Notes: a model not told the origin generated them from the sequence alone. A stretch of DNA of 64,000 nucleotides from Streptomyces sp. Go-475 (GCF_003330845.1 NZ_CP026121.1:7359501-7423500); one strand, 5' to 3'. Positions 52,806 to 61,277 are shown, numbered from the stretch's first letter. Translations and numbers: made by a program.

Positions 52806-54731
52806 TCACCCCACGATGGTCGCGATGGGCAGCTTCTCGATCCGGATCGCCGACGCCTTGAACTCCGCCGTCCCCGCGATCGGGCAGTTCGCCTCGATCG
52901 TCAGCTGGTTGGTGTCCACCTCGTCGGGGAAGTGCATGGTCATGAAGGCGAGCCCGGGCCGCAGCGCCGGGTCCACCCACACCGGTGCGGTCACCGACCC
53001 GCGCCGCGAGGTGACCTGGACCTCCTCGCCGACGACGACCCCGTAGCGCTCGGCGTCCTCCGGGGACAGCTCGATGTACTCGCCGCGCCGCAGCGGGGAG
53101 GCGTAACCGCCGCTCTGCACACCCGTGTTGTACGAGTCGAGCCGCCGCCCGGTGGTGAGCCGGATCGGGTAGCGCTCGTCGGTGAGGTCCACGGGCGGGT
53201 CGTGCTGCACGATCCCGAACGGCGCGAGCCGGCCGCGTTTCGCGGGGTCGGGGTCCCACAACCTGCCGTGCAGGTACGTCGGTTCCAGCCCGTCCGTGCT
53301 GGGGCAGGGCCACTGGATGCCCTGGTGCTCCTCCAGCCGCTCGTACGTCATGCCGTAGTGGTCCGGGGAGACCGACCGCAGCTCGTTCCACACGGTCTCG
53401 GCGTCGGCGTACTTCCAGTCGTGGCCGAGGCGGGCCGCGAGGTCGCAGATGATGTCGATGTCCTCGCGGGCCTCGCCGGGCGGGGCGACGGCCTTGCGGA
53501 CGCGCTGGACACGCCGCTCGCTGTTGGTGGTCGTGCCCTCGGTCTCCGCCCAGCCGGCCGTGGCGGGCAGGACGACGTCCGCCAGCTCCGCCGTCTTCGT
53601 GAGGAAGATGTCCTGCACGACCAGGAAGTCGAGCGCCTTCAGCCGCCGCACGGCCTGCTCGCTGTCGGCCTCCGACTGGGCCGGGTTCTCGCCGATGCAG
53701 TAGACGGCCTTGAGCGAGCCGTCCTCCATCGCCTCGAACATCTCCGTGAGGTTCAGGCCGTAGTGCGGCTGGATGACGGTGTCCCAGGCCGACTCGAACT
53801 TCAGCCGCGTGTCGGGGTCGAGGATGTCCTGGAAGCCGGGCAGGCGGTTGGGGATCGCGCCCATGTCGCCGCCGCCCTGAACGTTGTTCTGCCCGCGCAG
53901 GGGCTGCAGGCCGGAGCCGTAGCGGCCGACGTGCCCGGTGAGCAGGGACAGGTTGATCAGGGCGCGGACGTTGTCGGTGCCGTTGTGGTGCTCGGTGATG
54001 CCGAGTGTCCAGCACAACTGGGCGCGCTCGGCCCGGGCGTAGGCGTGGGCCAGTTCCCTGATGGCCGCGGCCGGGACGCCCGTCACCTTCTCGGCGAGCG
54101 ACAGCGTCCAGGGCTCGACCAGGGCCTTGTACTCCTCGAAGCCGGTGGTGGCGCGCTCGATGAACGCCTCGTTGGCGAGCCCCGCGTGGATGATCTCGCG
54201 GCCGATCGCGTGCGCCATCGGGATGTCCGTGCCGACGTTCAGCCCGAGCCAGCTCTCCGCCCACTCGGCGGTCGACGTCCGGCGCGGATCGACCGCGTAC
54301 ATCCGGGCGCCGTTCCTGATCCCCTTCAGCACGTGCTGGAAGAAGATCGGGTGCGCGAAGCGGGCGTTGGAGCCCCACATCACGATGACGTCGGTGTGCT
54401 CGATCTCCTCGTACGACGACGTCCCGCCGCCCGAGCCGAACGCCGCCGACAGCCCGGCCACGCTCGGGGCGTGGCAGGTGCGGTTGCAGGAGTCGACGTT
54501 GTTGGTGCCCATGACGACCCGGGCGAACTTCTGCGCGACGTAGTTCATCTCGTTCGTCGCCCGGGCGCAGGAGAACATGCCGAACGCGCCGCGGTTGCGG
54601 GCCAGTCCACGGGACGCGCGGTCCAGGGCCTCCTCCCAGCTCGCCCGGCGGAAGGGCTCGTCGCGCGAGTCCCTCACCAGCGGATGGGTGAGCCGTGTGT
54701 AGGTCTTCGGGGTTCGATCGCGTTTGCTCAT
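52806..54731 (-). CDS. Formate dehydrogenase catalytic subunit, molybdopterin domain only (Cys form)
   Basis: The 641-aa protein is a bis-MGD oxidoreductase: FARVVMGTNNVDSCNRTCHAPSVAGL with Cys86 at the position of catalytic selenocysteine, then the His87 and later Arg that activate formate, and a C-terminal dinucleotide-binding domain (about 520-641). The usual N-terminal Fe4S4 domain is missing; it is encoded on the separate iron-sulfur protein. The start at 54731 overlaps the PanE-like stop by four bases. The longer open frame upstream is a shadow of PanE. Oxidises formate to CO2. Nitrate reductase or other molybdoenzymes are less likely given FdhD and NuoEF. Confidence 0.94.
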   Translation of the reverse strand: MSKRDRTPKTYTRLTHPLVRDSRDEPFRRASWEEALDRASRGLARNRGAFGMFSCARATNEMNYVAQKFARVVMGTNNVDSCNRTCHAPSVAGLSAAFGSGGGTSSYEEIEHTDVIVMWGSNARFAHPIFFQHVLKGIRNGARMYAVDPRRTSTAEWAESWLGLNVGTDIPMAHAIGREIIHAGLANEAFIERATTGFEEYKALVEPWTLSLAEKVTGVPAAAIRELAHAYARAERAQLCWTLGITEHHNGTDNVRALINLSLLTGHVGRYGSGLQPLRGQNNVQGGGDMGAIPNRLPGFQDILDPDTRLKFESAWDTVIQPHYGLNLTEMFEAMEDGSLKAVYCIGENPAQSEADSEQAVRRLKALDFLVVQDIFLTKTAELADVVLPATAGWAETEGTTTNSERRVQRVRKAVAPPGEAREDIDIICDLAARLGHDWKYADAETVWNELRSVSPDHYGMTYERLEEHQGIQWPCPSTDGLEPTYLHGRLWDPDPAKRGRLAPFGIVQHDPPVDLTDERYPIRLTTGRRLDSYNTGVQSGGYASPLRRGEYIELSPEDAERYGVVVGEEVQVTSRRGSVTAPVWVDPALRPGLAFMTMHFPDEVDTNQLTIEANCPIAGTAEFKASAIRIEKLPIATIVG

Positions 54732-55699
54732 GCGGCGCTCCTCAGCGCGAGCAGGTCCGAGATGGCGTGCACGGTGCGCAGGGTGGGCACGTCCACGCCG
54801 GTGATCTCCGCCAGCTCGACGACCGCCGCGAGCAGCACGTCGAGTTCGAGCGGCTTGCCGCGCTCCAGGTCCTGGAGCGTGGAGGTGCGGTGGTCGCCGA
54901 CCCGCTCGGCACCCGCGAGCCGGCGCTCGACGGAGACGCCGACCTCGCAGCCCAGGGCGTTCGCCACCGCCAGCGTCTCGGTCATCATGATCTCGATGAC
55001 CCTGCGGGTGCCGCCGTGCAGGCACATCTGCCGCATGGTCGCGCGGGCCAGCGCGCTGATCGGGTTGAAGGAGATGTTGCCGAGCAGCTTGACCCAGATG
55101 TCGCCCCGCAGATCCGGTTCGACCGGGCACTTCAGGCCGCCCGCCCGCATGGCCTCGGAGAATGCCTGGCACCGCCCGGACAGGCTGCGGTCGGGCTCGC
55201 CGATCGAGAACCGCGTGCCCTCCAGGTGCCGTACGATCCCGGGCCCTTCCAATTCGGTCGCCGCGTAGACGACACAGCCGACGGCCCGTTCGGGCGCGAG
55301 CACCGCACTGACCGCGCCGTCCGGGTCCACGCTCTCGATCCGGTGGCCGTCGTACGGGCCGCCGTGCCGGTGGAAGTACCACCAGGGGATGCCGTTCTGG
55401 GCCGCCACGACGGCCGTGGTGTCGTGCAGCAGCGGCGCGATCAGCGGCCCGCACGCCGCGTACGCGTTGGCCTTCAGGCCCAGGAAGACGTAATCGACCG
55501 GGCCGACCTCGGCCGGGTCGTCGGTCGCGTGGGGGTGCGCGGTGAAGTCGCCGCGCGGGCTGCGCACCCGGACTCCGTGCTGCCTCATGGCCGCCAGATG
55601 CGGTCCACGGGCGATGAGATGCACGTCGGCGCCCGCGCGGTGGAGCGCGGCGCCGACGTAGGCGCCGATGGCACCGGCGCCGAGAACTGCGACTTTCAC
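54728..55699 (-). CDS. 2-dehydropantoate 2-reductase (PanE/ApbA)-like protein
   Basis: The 323-aa protein has the PanE fold: KVAVLGAGAIGAYVGAALHRAGADVHLIAR (NADP-binding, residues 2-31), a central VDYVFLGLKANAY strand and KLLGNISFNPISALARATM with the catalytic Lys/Asn, then a helical C-terminal domain. Classic PanE makes pantoate for CoA. Here it is the first gene of the formate dehydrogenase operon (four-base overlap with the catalytic subunit), so it may reduce a different 2-oxo or aldehyde substrate linked to oxalate, glyoxylate or formate metabolism. That is inference. It starts with GTG. Confidence 0.88.
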   Translation of the reverse strand: MKVAVLGAGAIGAYVGAALHRAGADVHLIARGPHLAAMRQHGVRVRSPRGDFTAHPHATDDPAEVGPVDYVFLGLKANAYAACGPLIAPLLHDTTAVVAAQNGIPWWYFHRHGGPYDGHRIESVDPDGAVSAVLAPERAVGCVVYAATELEGPGIVRHLEGTRFSIGEPDRSLSGRCQAFSEAMRAGGLKCPVEPDLRGDIWVKLLGNISFNPISALARATMRQMCLHGGTRRVIEIMMTETLAVANALGCEVGVSVERRLAGAERVGDHRTSTLQDLERGKPLELDVLLAAVVELAEITGVDVPTLRTVHAISDLLALRSAA

Positions 55700-55797
55700 G
55701 GGAACACTCCGTTCGGTTTGAGGGATACCGCGGAGGTGACTGCCGAAGGGCGGCCGTGCGGCTGGTGTCTGGCTCGCGCACGGCTTGTGTCGACGAA

Positions 55798-55813
55798 ATA
55801 TTGTCTACAGTAT
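55798..55813. promoter_or_regulatory. Candidate GntR operator between fdh operon and OFA transporter
   Basis: ATATTGT-CT-ACAGTAT is an imperfect palindrome (6 of 7 pairs). Its reverse complement shares the 9-mer ACTGTAGAC and 12 of 16 positions with a site upstream of the gntR gene at 58527. A- and T-richness here also suits promoter elements for the two divergent units. Confidence 0.6.
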
Positions 55814-55933
55814 GGAGGTTGGGGCGGCAAGGGTCGTGCGCCGACCGTTCGGCGCATGCCGGATACCGCTCATCGCATACGGTCGACGCGCCGCCTTCTC
55901 AACTGCCTTGCGGATCCCTACCGTCCGGGGTTC

Positions 55934-57268
55934 ATGAGTCCCCCCGTCGCGCCGCCGGGCTGGAGCCGCTGGCTCGTCCCGCCCGCCGCTCTCTCCGTAC
56001 ACCTCTCCATCGGCCAGGCCTACGCCTGGAGCGTGTTCAAACCGCCGCTCGAGTCCGCGCTCGGCCTCAGCGGCACGCAGAGCGCCCTGCCCTTCCAGCT
56101 GGGCATCGTCATGCTGGGCCTGTCCGCCGCGTTCGGCGGCACGCTCGTGGAGCGCAAGGGCCCCCGCTGGGCGATGACCGTCGCCCTGGTCTGCTTCTCC
56201 TCCGGCTTCCTGCTCTCCGCGCTGGGCGCGGCCCTGGAGCAGTACTGGCTGATCGTCCTCGGCTACGGCTTCGTCGGCGGCGTCGGCCTCGGCATCGGCT
56301 ACATCTCGCCCGTCTCCACCCTGATCAAGTGGTTCCCGGACCGGCCCGGCATGGCCACCGGCATCGCCATCATGGGCTTCGGCGGCGGCGCGCTCATCGC
56401 CTCGCCCTGGTCGGCGCAGATGCTCGAGTCGTTCGGATCCGACAGCGGCGGCATCGCGCTGGCGTTCCTCGTGCACGGCCTCTCGTACGCCGTCTTCATG
56501 TTGCTGGGTGTACTGCTGGTCCGGGTTCCGCGTCATGCCCCGGAGACCCGGGGAACCGCGCGACAAGCCCTCACCGGCCCGCAGGTCTCCGCGAACCAGG
56601 CCATCCGCACCCCGCAGTTCTGGCTCCTGTGGATCGTGCTCTGCATGAACGTCACCGCGGGCATCGGCATCCTGGAGAAGGCCGCGCCGATGATCACGGA
56701 CTTCTTCGCGGACACCTCCACACCGGTCTCGGTGACCGCCGCGGCCGGCTTCGTCGCGCTGCTGTCCGCGGCGAACATGGCGGGCCGCATCGGCTGGTCG
56801 TCGACGTCCGACCTGATCGGCCGCAAGAACATCTACCGCGTCTACCTCGGCGTCGGCGCCCTGATGTACGCCCTCATCGCCCTGTTCGGCGACTCCTCCA
56901 AGCCGCTGTTCATCCTGTGCGCGCTGGTCATCCTCTCCTTCTACGGCGGCGGATTCGCGACCGTTCCGGCCTATCTGAAGGACCTGTTCGGCACCCACCA
57001 GGTCGGCGCGATCCACGGGCGGCTGCTCACCGCCTGGTCCACGGCCGGGGTCCTCGGCCCGCTGATCGTGAACTGGATCGCCGACCGGCAGGAGGAGGCG
57101 GGCAGGCACGGCGCGTCCCTGTACGGGCTGTCGTTCGTCATCATGATCGGGCTGCTCGTCGTCGGCTTCGTCGCCAACGAACTCGTCCGGCCCGTCCACC
57201 CGCGTCACCACGTCCCGGCACCGAAGGAGGCCGCGCATGTCCAGCCCCAGCAGTCAGAGTCCGCCTAG
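55934..57268 (+). CDS. OFA-family (oxalate/formate antiporter) MFS transporter
   Basis: The 444-aa protein has twelve predicted helices. It carries the OFA-type beginning SVHLSIGQAYAWSVFKPPLESALGLSGTQSALPFQLGIV, the VGGVGLGIGYISPVSTLIKWFPDRPGMATGIAIMGFGGGALI repeat, and SSTSDLIGRKNIYRVYLGVGALMYALIALF in the second half. OxlT-like members exchange oxalate for formate; others carry monocarboxylates. ATG at 55934 gives the family length. It is divergent from the formate dehydrogenase operon and followed by a small membrane protein starting within its 3' end. Confidence 0.9.
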   Translation: MSPPVAPPGWSRWLVPPAALSVHLSIGQAYAWSVFKPPLESALGLSGTQSALPFQLGIVMLGLSAAFGGTLVERKGPRWAMTVALVCFSSGFLLSALGAALEQYWLIVLGYGFVGGVGLGIGYISPVSTLIKWFPDRPGMATGIAIMGFGGGALIASPWSAQMLESFGSDSGGIALAFLVHGLSYAVFMLLGVLLVRVPRHAPETRGTARQALTGPQVSANQAIRTPQFWLLWIVLCMNVTAGIGILEKAAPMITDFFADTSTPVSVTAAAGFVALLSAANMAGRIGWSSTSDLIGRKNIYRVYLGVGALMYALIALFGDSSKPLFILCALVILSFYGGGFATVPAYLKDLFGTHQVGAIHGRLLTAWSTAGVLGPLIVNWIADRQEEAGRHGASLYGLSFVIMIGLLVVGFVANELVRPVHPRHHVPAPKEAAHVQPQQSESA

Positions 57269-57377
57269 CCCGGACCGGCGGTGGCTCATCGCCTTCGCCT
57301 GGACGTGGGTGGGCATGCCACTCGCCTACGGGCTGTACGAACTGGTCCGCAAGGCGACGCAGCTGTTCACCGGCTGA
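57237..57377 (+). CDS. MFS transporter small subunit (46 aa, one transmembrane helix)
   Basis: The 46-aa product begins with a Ser/Pro-rich tail (MSSPSSQSPPSPDRR) then a single helix (WLIAFAWTWVGMPLAYGLYELV) and a basic end (RKATQLFTG). It begins inside the last codons of the OFA transporter gene, in another frame, after an AAGGAGG ribosome-binding site. Small one-helix partners of this type following OFA-like MFS genes are known to me as MFS transporter small subunits. It is too short to appear in most gene finders. The function as a partner is by family and context. Confidence 0.8.
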   Translation: MSSPSSQSPPSPDRRWLIAFAWTWVGMPLAYGLYELVRKATQLFTG

Positions 57378-57408
57378 GGGTGTCCGCCTGGGGGTTCGAC
57401 GGCCTGCC

Positions 57409-57450
57409 GGGTGCCCGGGGCGCTGACGGAAGCTGACAACGCGGGCGCCC
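57409..57450 (+). terminator. Terminator after OFA transporter pair
   Basis: GGGTGCCCG and CGGGCGCCC pair (one G-U wobble) across a 24-base loop, followed by GTTTCC. It begins 32 bases after the small-subunit stop. Confidence 0.55.
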
Positions 57451-57541
57451 GTTTCCTGTCGCCTTGGCTGCCGTCGTACCCGCGAGTCACTGATCAGACT
57501 GGTGGATCCGCTACCCAAGGCAACGAGGGGGACCCGCCCAC

Positions 57542-58480
57542 ATGAACGGCTCGCGCATCGCCGCCGTCGGCCACTACCAGCCCGCCAAGGTGCTCACCAA
57601 CGAGGACCTGGCGGGCCTGGTGGACACCAGTGACGAGTGGATCAGGAGCCGGGTGGGGATCCGTACCCGCCACATCGCGGGCCCCGACGAACCGGTCGAC
57701 GAACTCGCGGCGCACGCCGCCGCCAAGGCCCTCGCGGGGGCCGGACTGGCCCCGGCCGACATCGACCTGGTGCTGGTCGCCACCTCCACCGCCGTCGACC
57801 GCTCGCCCAACACGGCCGCCCGGGTCGCGGCCCGCCTCGGCATCCCGCAGGCCGCCACCATGGACCTCAACGTCGTGTGCGCCGGCTTCACCCACGCCCT
57901 GGCCACCGCCGACCACGCCGTCCGCGCGGGGGGCGCGAGCCGGGTGCTGGTCATCGGCGCCGACAAGATGTCCGAGGTGACCGACTGGAGCGACCGCACC
58001 ACGTGCGTGCTCGTCGGCGACGGGGCCGGAGCCGCGGTGGTCGAGGCCGCCGCCGAGCCCGCCATCGGGCCGGTGCTGTGGGGGTCCGTGCCCGAGATGG
58101 GCAACGCCGTGCGGATCGAGGGCACGCCGCCGCGCTTCGCCCAGGAGGGGCAGAGCGTCTACCGCTGGGCGACCACACAGCTGCCGCCCATCGCGCGCCG
58201 GGCGTGCGAGCGGGCCGGACTGGAGCCCGCGGACCTCGCCGGGGTCGTGCTGCACCAGGCGAACCTGCGCATCATCGAACCCCTCGCCGAGAAGATCGGC
58301 GCCGTGAACGCCGTCGTCGCGCGCGACGTCACCGAGTCCGGCAACACCTCGGCCGCGAGCATCCCGCTCGCCCTCTCCAAGCTGGTCGAGCGGGGCGAGG
58401 TCTCGACGGGTGACCCGGTCCTGCTGTTCGGGTTCGGCGGGAACCTCTCCTACGCCGGGCAGGTCGTCCGCTGCCCCTGA
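57542..58480 (+). CDS. 3-oxoacyl-ACP synthase III (FabH-like)
   Basis: This 312-aa protein has the FabH triad: Cys113 (DLNVVCAGFTHAL), His238 (VVLHQANLRII) and Asn268 (ESGNTSAASIP). It also has the N-terminal DTSDEWIRSRVGIRTRHI signature and the C-terminal GFGGNLSYAGQVV. It condenses an acyl-CoA starter with malonyl-ACP. It stands apart from any acyl carrier or fab gene here, so it is a second, accessory FabH. Its own promoter region follows the OFA terminator. Relation to formate or oxalate metabolism is not evident. Alternative: a starter-unit enzyme for a distant pathway. Confidence 0.95.
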   Translation: MNGSRIAAVGHYQPAKVLTNEDLAGLVDTSDEWIRSRVGIRTRHIAGPDEPVDELAAHAAAKALAGAGLAPADIDLVLVATSTAVDRSPNTAARVAARLGIPQAATMDLNVVCAGFTHALATADHAVRAGGASRVLVIGADKMSEVTDWSDRTTCVLVGDGAGAAVVEAAAEPAIGPVLWGSVPEMGNAVRIEGTPPRFAQEGQSVYRWATTQLPPIARRACERAGLEPADLAGVVLHQANLRIIEPLAEKIGAVNAVVARDVTESGNTSAASIPLALSKLVERGEVSTGDPVLLFGFGGNLSYAGQVVRCP

Positions 58481-58526
58481 CGTGTGACGCGGTCAACTCC
58501 CCGAAGCCCTGGCCCCTGTGAGCCGT

Positions 58527-58542
58527 AGACTGTAGACGAAAG
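58527..58542. promoter_or_regulatory. Candidate GntR autoregulatory site
   Basis: A 16-mer centred on ACTGTAGAC, 76 bases before the gntR start, matches the fdh/OFA intergenic site at 12 of 16 positions. GTAGAC occurs twice in tandem here (58525 and 58532). Confidence 0.55.
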
Positions 58543-58617
58543 ACAATCGATACTGACTCTGCGGCGACACCGGATTCCGCCGCGCTGTGCAGGGCCCTGC
58601 CGAGGAGGGGGACCGCG

Positions 58618-59295
58618 ATGCTGTCGACAGGCCTGCCCCAGGGGGCGGTACCCAAGCTGGAACGCCCGGGTCCGCTGCGCGACCGTGTGTACGAGGCACT
58701 GCTCGAACTCATCACCACCCGTGCGCTCCAGCCCGGCCAGCACCTCGTCGAGAGCGAACTCGCCGGACATCTCGGCGTCTCCCGGCAGCCGGTGCGCGAG
58801 GCGCTGCAGCGGCTCAACACCGAGGGGTGGGTCGATCTGCGGCCCGCCCAGGGCGCGTTCGTGCACGAGCCGACGGAGGAGGAGGCCGACCAGCTCCTCA
58901 CGGTCCGTACGCTGCTGGAGGCCGAGGCGGCCCGGCTCGCGGCGGCGGGCGCCGACAGCGCGGGCATCGCCGCCCTGGAGGCGCTGTGCGCGGAGGGCGA
59001 GCAGGCCGTCGAGGCCGACGACGTGGACGGGGCCGTCGCCATGAACGCCCGCTTCCACGCCAAGATCATGGAGCTGGCGGGCAACGCCGTCCTCGCCGAA
59101 CTGGCCGCCCAGGTCGACCGGCGCGTGCGCTGGTACTACACGCCGGTGGCCCGCCAGCGCGGCCACCAGTCCTGGATCGAACACCGCGAACTCATCGCGG
59201 CGGTCGCCGCCCGGGACGAGCAGCGGGCGACCCAGCTGATGCGTGAACACACCGAGCACACACGACGGTCGTACCACGCGCGCGCCCGCTCCTGA
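58618..59295 (+). CDS. GntR-family regulator with FCD domain
   Basis: The 225-aa protein has an N-terminal winged helix (RDRVYEALLELITTRALQPGQHLVESELAGHLGVSRQPVREALQRLNTEGWVDLRPAQGAFV) and a helical FCD ligand-binding domain. The latter shows NARFHAKIMELAGN, and a late SWIEHRELIAAVAARDEQRATQLMREHTEHT carrying the metal or ligand histidines. FCD-type GntR proteins sense small organic acids. Related operator-like sites upstream of this gene and between the fdh operon and OFA transporter suggest it controls formate or oxalate use. This target assignment is inferred from shared sequence. Confidence 0.93.
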   Translation: MLSTGLPQGAVPKLERPGPLRDRVYEALLELITTRALQPGQHLVESELAGHLGVSRQPVREALQRLNTEGWVDLRPAQGAFVHEPTEEEADQLLTVRTLLEAEAARLAAAGADSAGIAALEALCAEGEQAVEADDVDGAVAMNARFHAKIMELAGNAVLAELAAQVDRRVRWYYTPVARQRGHQSWIEHRELIAAVAARDEQRATQLMREHTEHTRRSYHARARS

Positions 59296-59300
59296 GGCCC

Positions 59301-59741
59301 TCACCGGGCGCGGGCCGCACCGGCGTCGGTGCGGCCCGCGCCCGTCAGCACCGCCTGGGTCTGTGTCGTCTGGCCCACCAGGGCGCCGCTCTCGTCGCGC
59401 AGGTCCGTCCGGACCGCGATGAAGGAGCGGCCCACGTGTACGGGGTGCGCCTCGGCGCGGACGGTGCCCGACCGCACGGCGCGGAAGAAGTTCGTCTTCG
59501 ACTCGACCGTCGAGGTGCTCGCGCCCGGCGGCAGATTGAGGAACGCGCACACCGCGCCGGCCGTGTCGGACAGTGCCATCAGCGCGCCGCCGTGCAGGAC
59601 GCCACCCACCGTGCACAACTCCGGGGCCCAGGCGAGCGCGGCCCCGACCCGGGCGGGGGCGGCCTCCTCCAGAGCGATGCCCAGCGCACCGGCGAAGGGC
59701 ACCGCCCGCGACAGGTCTTCCAGGGCAGGGGCGTCGGACAT
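59301..59741 (-). CDS. PaaI-family hotdog thioesterase
   Basis: This 146-aa protein has the hotdog thioesterase pattern: PELCTVGGVLHGGALMALSDTAGAVCAFLNLPPGAS with the HGG turn and catalytic Asp, and TVESKTNFFRAVRSGTVRAEAHPVHVGRSFIAVRTDL. It hydrolyses acyl-CoA, often aromatic (phenylacetyl-CoA). Its 3' end lies within the strong terminator stem shared with the convergent gntR gene. No paa gene cluster is nearby. Confidence 0.93.
   Translation of the reverse strand: MSDAPALEDLSRAVPFAGALGIALEEAAPARVGAALAWAPELCTVGGVLHGGALMALSDTAGAVCAFLNLPPGASTSTVESKTNFFRAVRSGTVRAEAHPVHVGRSFIAVRTDLRDESGALVGQTTQTQAVLTGAGRTDAGAARAR
59306..59343. terminator. Bidirectional terminator overlapping the thioesterase 3' end
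   Basis: A perfect 17-bp stem with a GCGT loop starts 11 bases after the gntR stop and lies inside the last codons of the convergent thioesterase gene. Confidence 0.85.
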
Positions 59742-59986
59742 ACGGGACCTCCCGACAGGGCGACCAGGACGAGGGCCAGCCTGACCCGGGCCCGCACCCC
59801 CGGTCGATTACCTGCGAGGTAAGGACCGCACCCCTCGCCTTTGTCCTGTGAGTGGAAAAAGTGGGGGGCAATTCCTGCGCGACTTCTTCCCACCCTCGGC
59901 AGCCGCTGCTACGTTCCCTCCGAAAGCAAGCCACCGCTGTGGCGGAAAACCGGCGCGCACAGGCCGATCGAGGCGGGGAGGGGCTC

Positions 59987-61177
59987 GTGAGACGTATGAC
60001 CGCACGACCCGGAAACGCCCATCAGGCCCGACTGCTCAAGCTGTTGCGCGACGGCGGCCCCCACTCCCGCGCCCAGCTGGGCGACCAGGTCGACCTGTCG
60101 CGGTCCAAGCTCGCCGTGGAGGTGGACCGGCTGCTGGAGACGGGGCTGGTCGTGGCCGACGGTCTCGCCGCCTCGCGCGGTGGCCGCCGCAGCCACAACA
60201 TCCGGCTCAACCCCGAGCTCCGGTTCCTCGGCGTCGACATCGGCGCGACCTCGGTCGACGTCGCCGTCACCAACGCCGAGCTGGAGACCCTCGGGCACAT
60301 CAACCACCCCATGGACGTGCGCGAGGGACCGGTCGCGGTCTTCGAGCAGGTCCTGGCCATGGCGGCGAAGCTGAGGGCCTCCGGGCTCGCGGAGGGGTTC
60401 GACGGCGCCGGCATCGGCGTCCCCGGGCCGGTCCGCTTCCCCGAGGGCATCCCGGTCGCGCCACCGATCATGCCCGGCTGGGACGGCTTCCCCGTGCGGG
60501 AGGCGCTCAGCCAGGAACTCGGCTGCCCGGTCATGGTCGACAACGACGTGAACCTGATGGCGATGGGGGAGCAGCACGCGGGCGTCGCCCGCACCGTCGC
60601 CGACTTCCTCTGCGTCAAGATCGGCACGGGCATCGGCTGCGGCATCGTCGTCGGCGGTGAGGTCTACCGCGGTACGACGGGCAGCGCCGGCGACATCGGG
60701 CACATCCAGGCCGTGCCCGACGGCCGTCCCTGCGCCTGCGGCAACCGGGGCTGCCTGGAGGCCCACTTCAGCGGGGCGGCCCTCGCCCGCGACGCCCTGG
60801 AGGCCGCCCAGCAGGGCCTCTCGGCCGAACTGGCCTCGCGGCTGGAGACGAACGGCGGCCTCACCGCCGTCGACGTCGCCGCCGCGGCCGCCGCGGGCGA
60901 CGCCACCGCGCTGGAGCTGATCCGCCAGGGCGGCAACCGCACCGGCCAGGTCATCGCCGGCCTGGTCAGCTTCTTCAACCCGGGCCTGGTGGTGATCGGC
61001 GGCGGGGTGACCGGCCTCGGCCACACCCTGCTCGCCGCGATCCGCACCCAGGTCTACCGCCAGTCCCTGCCGCTCGCGACCGGCAACCTGCCCATCGTCC
61101 TGGGCGAACTCGGACCCGCCGCCGGCGTCACCGGCGCGGCCCGGCTCATCAGCGACCACCTGTTCTCACCCGCGTAA
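59987..61177 (+). CDS. ROK-family transcriptional regulator
   Basis: The 396-aa protein begins with a winged helix (AHQARLLKLLRDGGPHSRAQLGDQVDLSRSKLAVEVDRLLETGLV, about 11-55) and continues as a sugar-kinase-fold ROK domain. That domain has FLGVDIGATSVDVAVTN, VDNDVNLMAMGEQ, IGTGIGCGIVVGGEVYRG and the zinc motif CACGNRGCLE. GTG at 59987 follows GGGGAGGGGCTC; ATG at 59996 is possible. ROK regulators sense sugars or their phosphates. It directly precedes the sugar ABC genes in the same direction, so it most likely controls them. No clear operator was found. Confidence 0.94.
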   Translation: MRRMTARPGNAHQARLLKLLRDGGPHSRAQLGDQVDLSRSKLAVEVDRLLETGLVVADGLAASRGGRRSHNIRLNPELRFLGVDIGATSVDVAVTNAELETLGHINHPMDVREGPVAVFEQVLAMAAKLRASGLAEGFDGAGIGVPGPVRFPEGIPVAPPIMPGWDGFPVREALSQELGCPVMVDNDVNLMAMGEQHAGVARTVADFLCVKIGTGIGCGIVVGGEVYRGTTGSAGDIGHIQAVPDGRPCACGNRGCLEAHFSGAALARDALEAAQQGLSAELASRLETNGGLTAVDVAAAAAAGDATALELIRQGGNRTGQVIAGLVSFFNPGLVVIGGGVTGLGHTLLAAIRTQVYRQSLPLATGNLPIVLGELGPAAGVTGAARLISDHLFSPA

Positions 61178-61277
61178 GCGCACGTTCAGTACGTCAGTAC
61201 GCCAGCACCACGCTCTCGGTACCCAGCCCTGCTCTGCCCTGCCCTGAACCGGCCCGCACGCCCGCCAAGGGGACCTC

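Noticed and set aside
52806..55781. Extended 991-codon frame for the formate dehydrogenase catalytic subunit
   Set aside because: The upstream part is antisense-like shadow of the PanE-like gene; ATG at 54731 overlaps the PanE stop and begins the catalytic domain.
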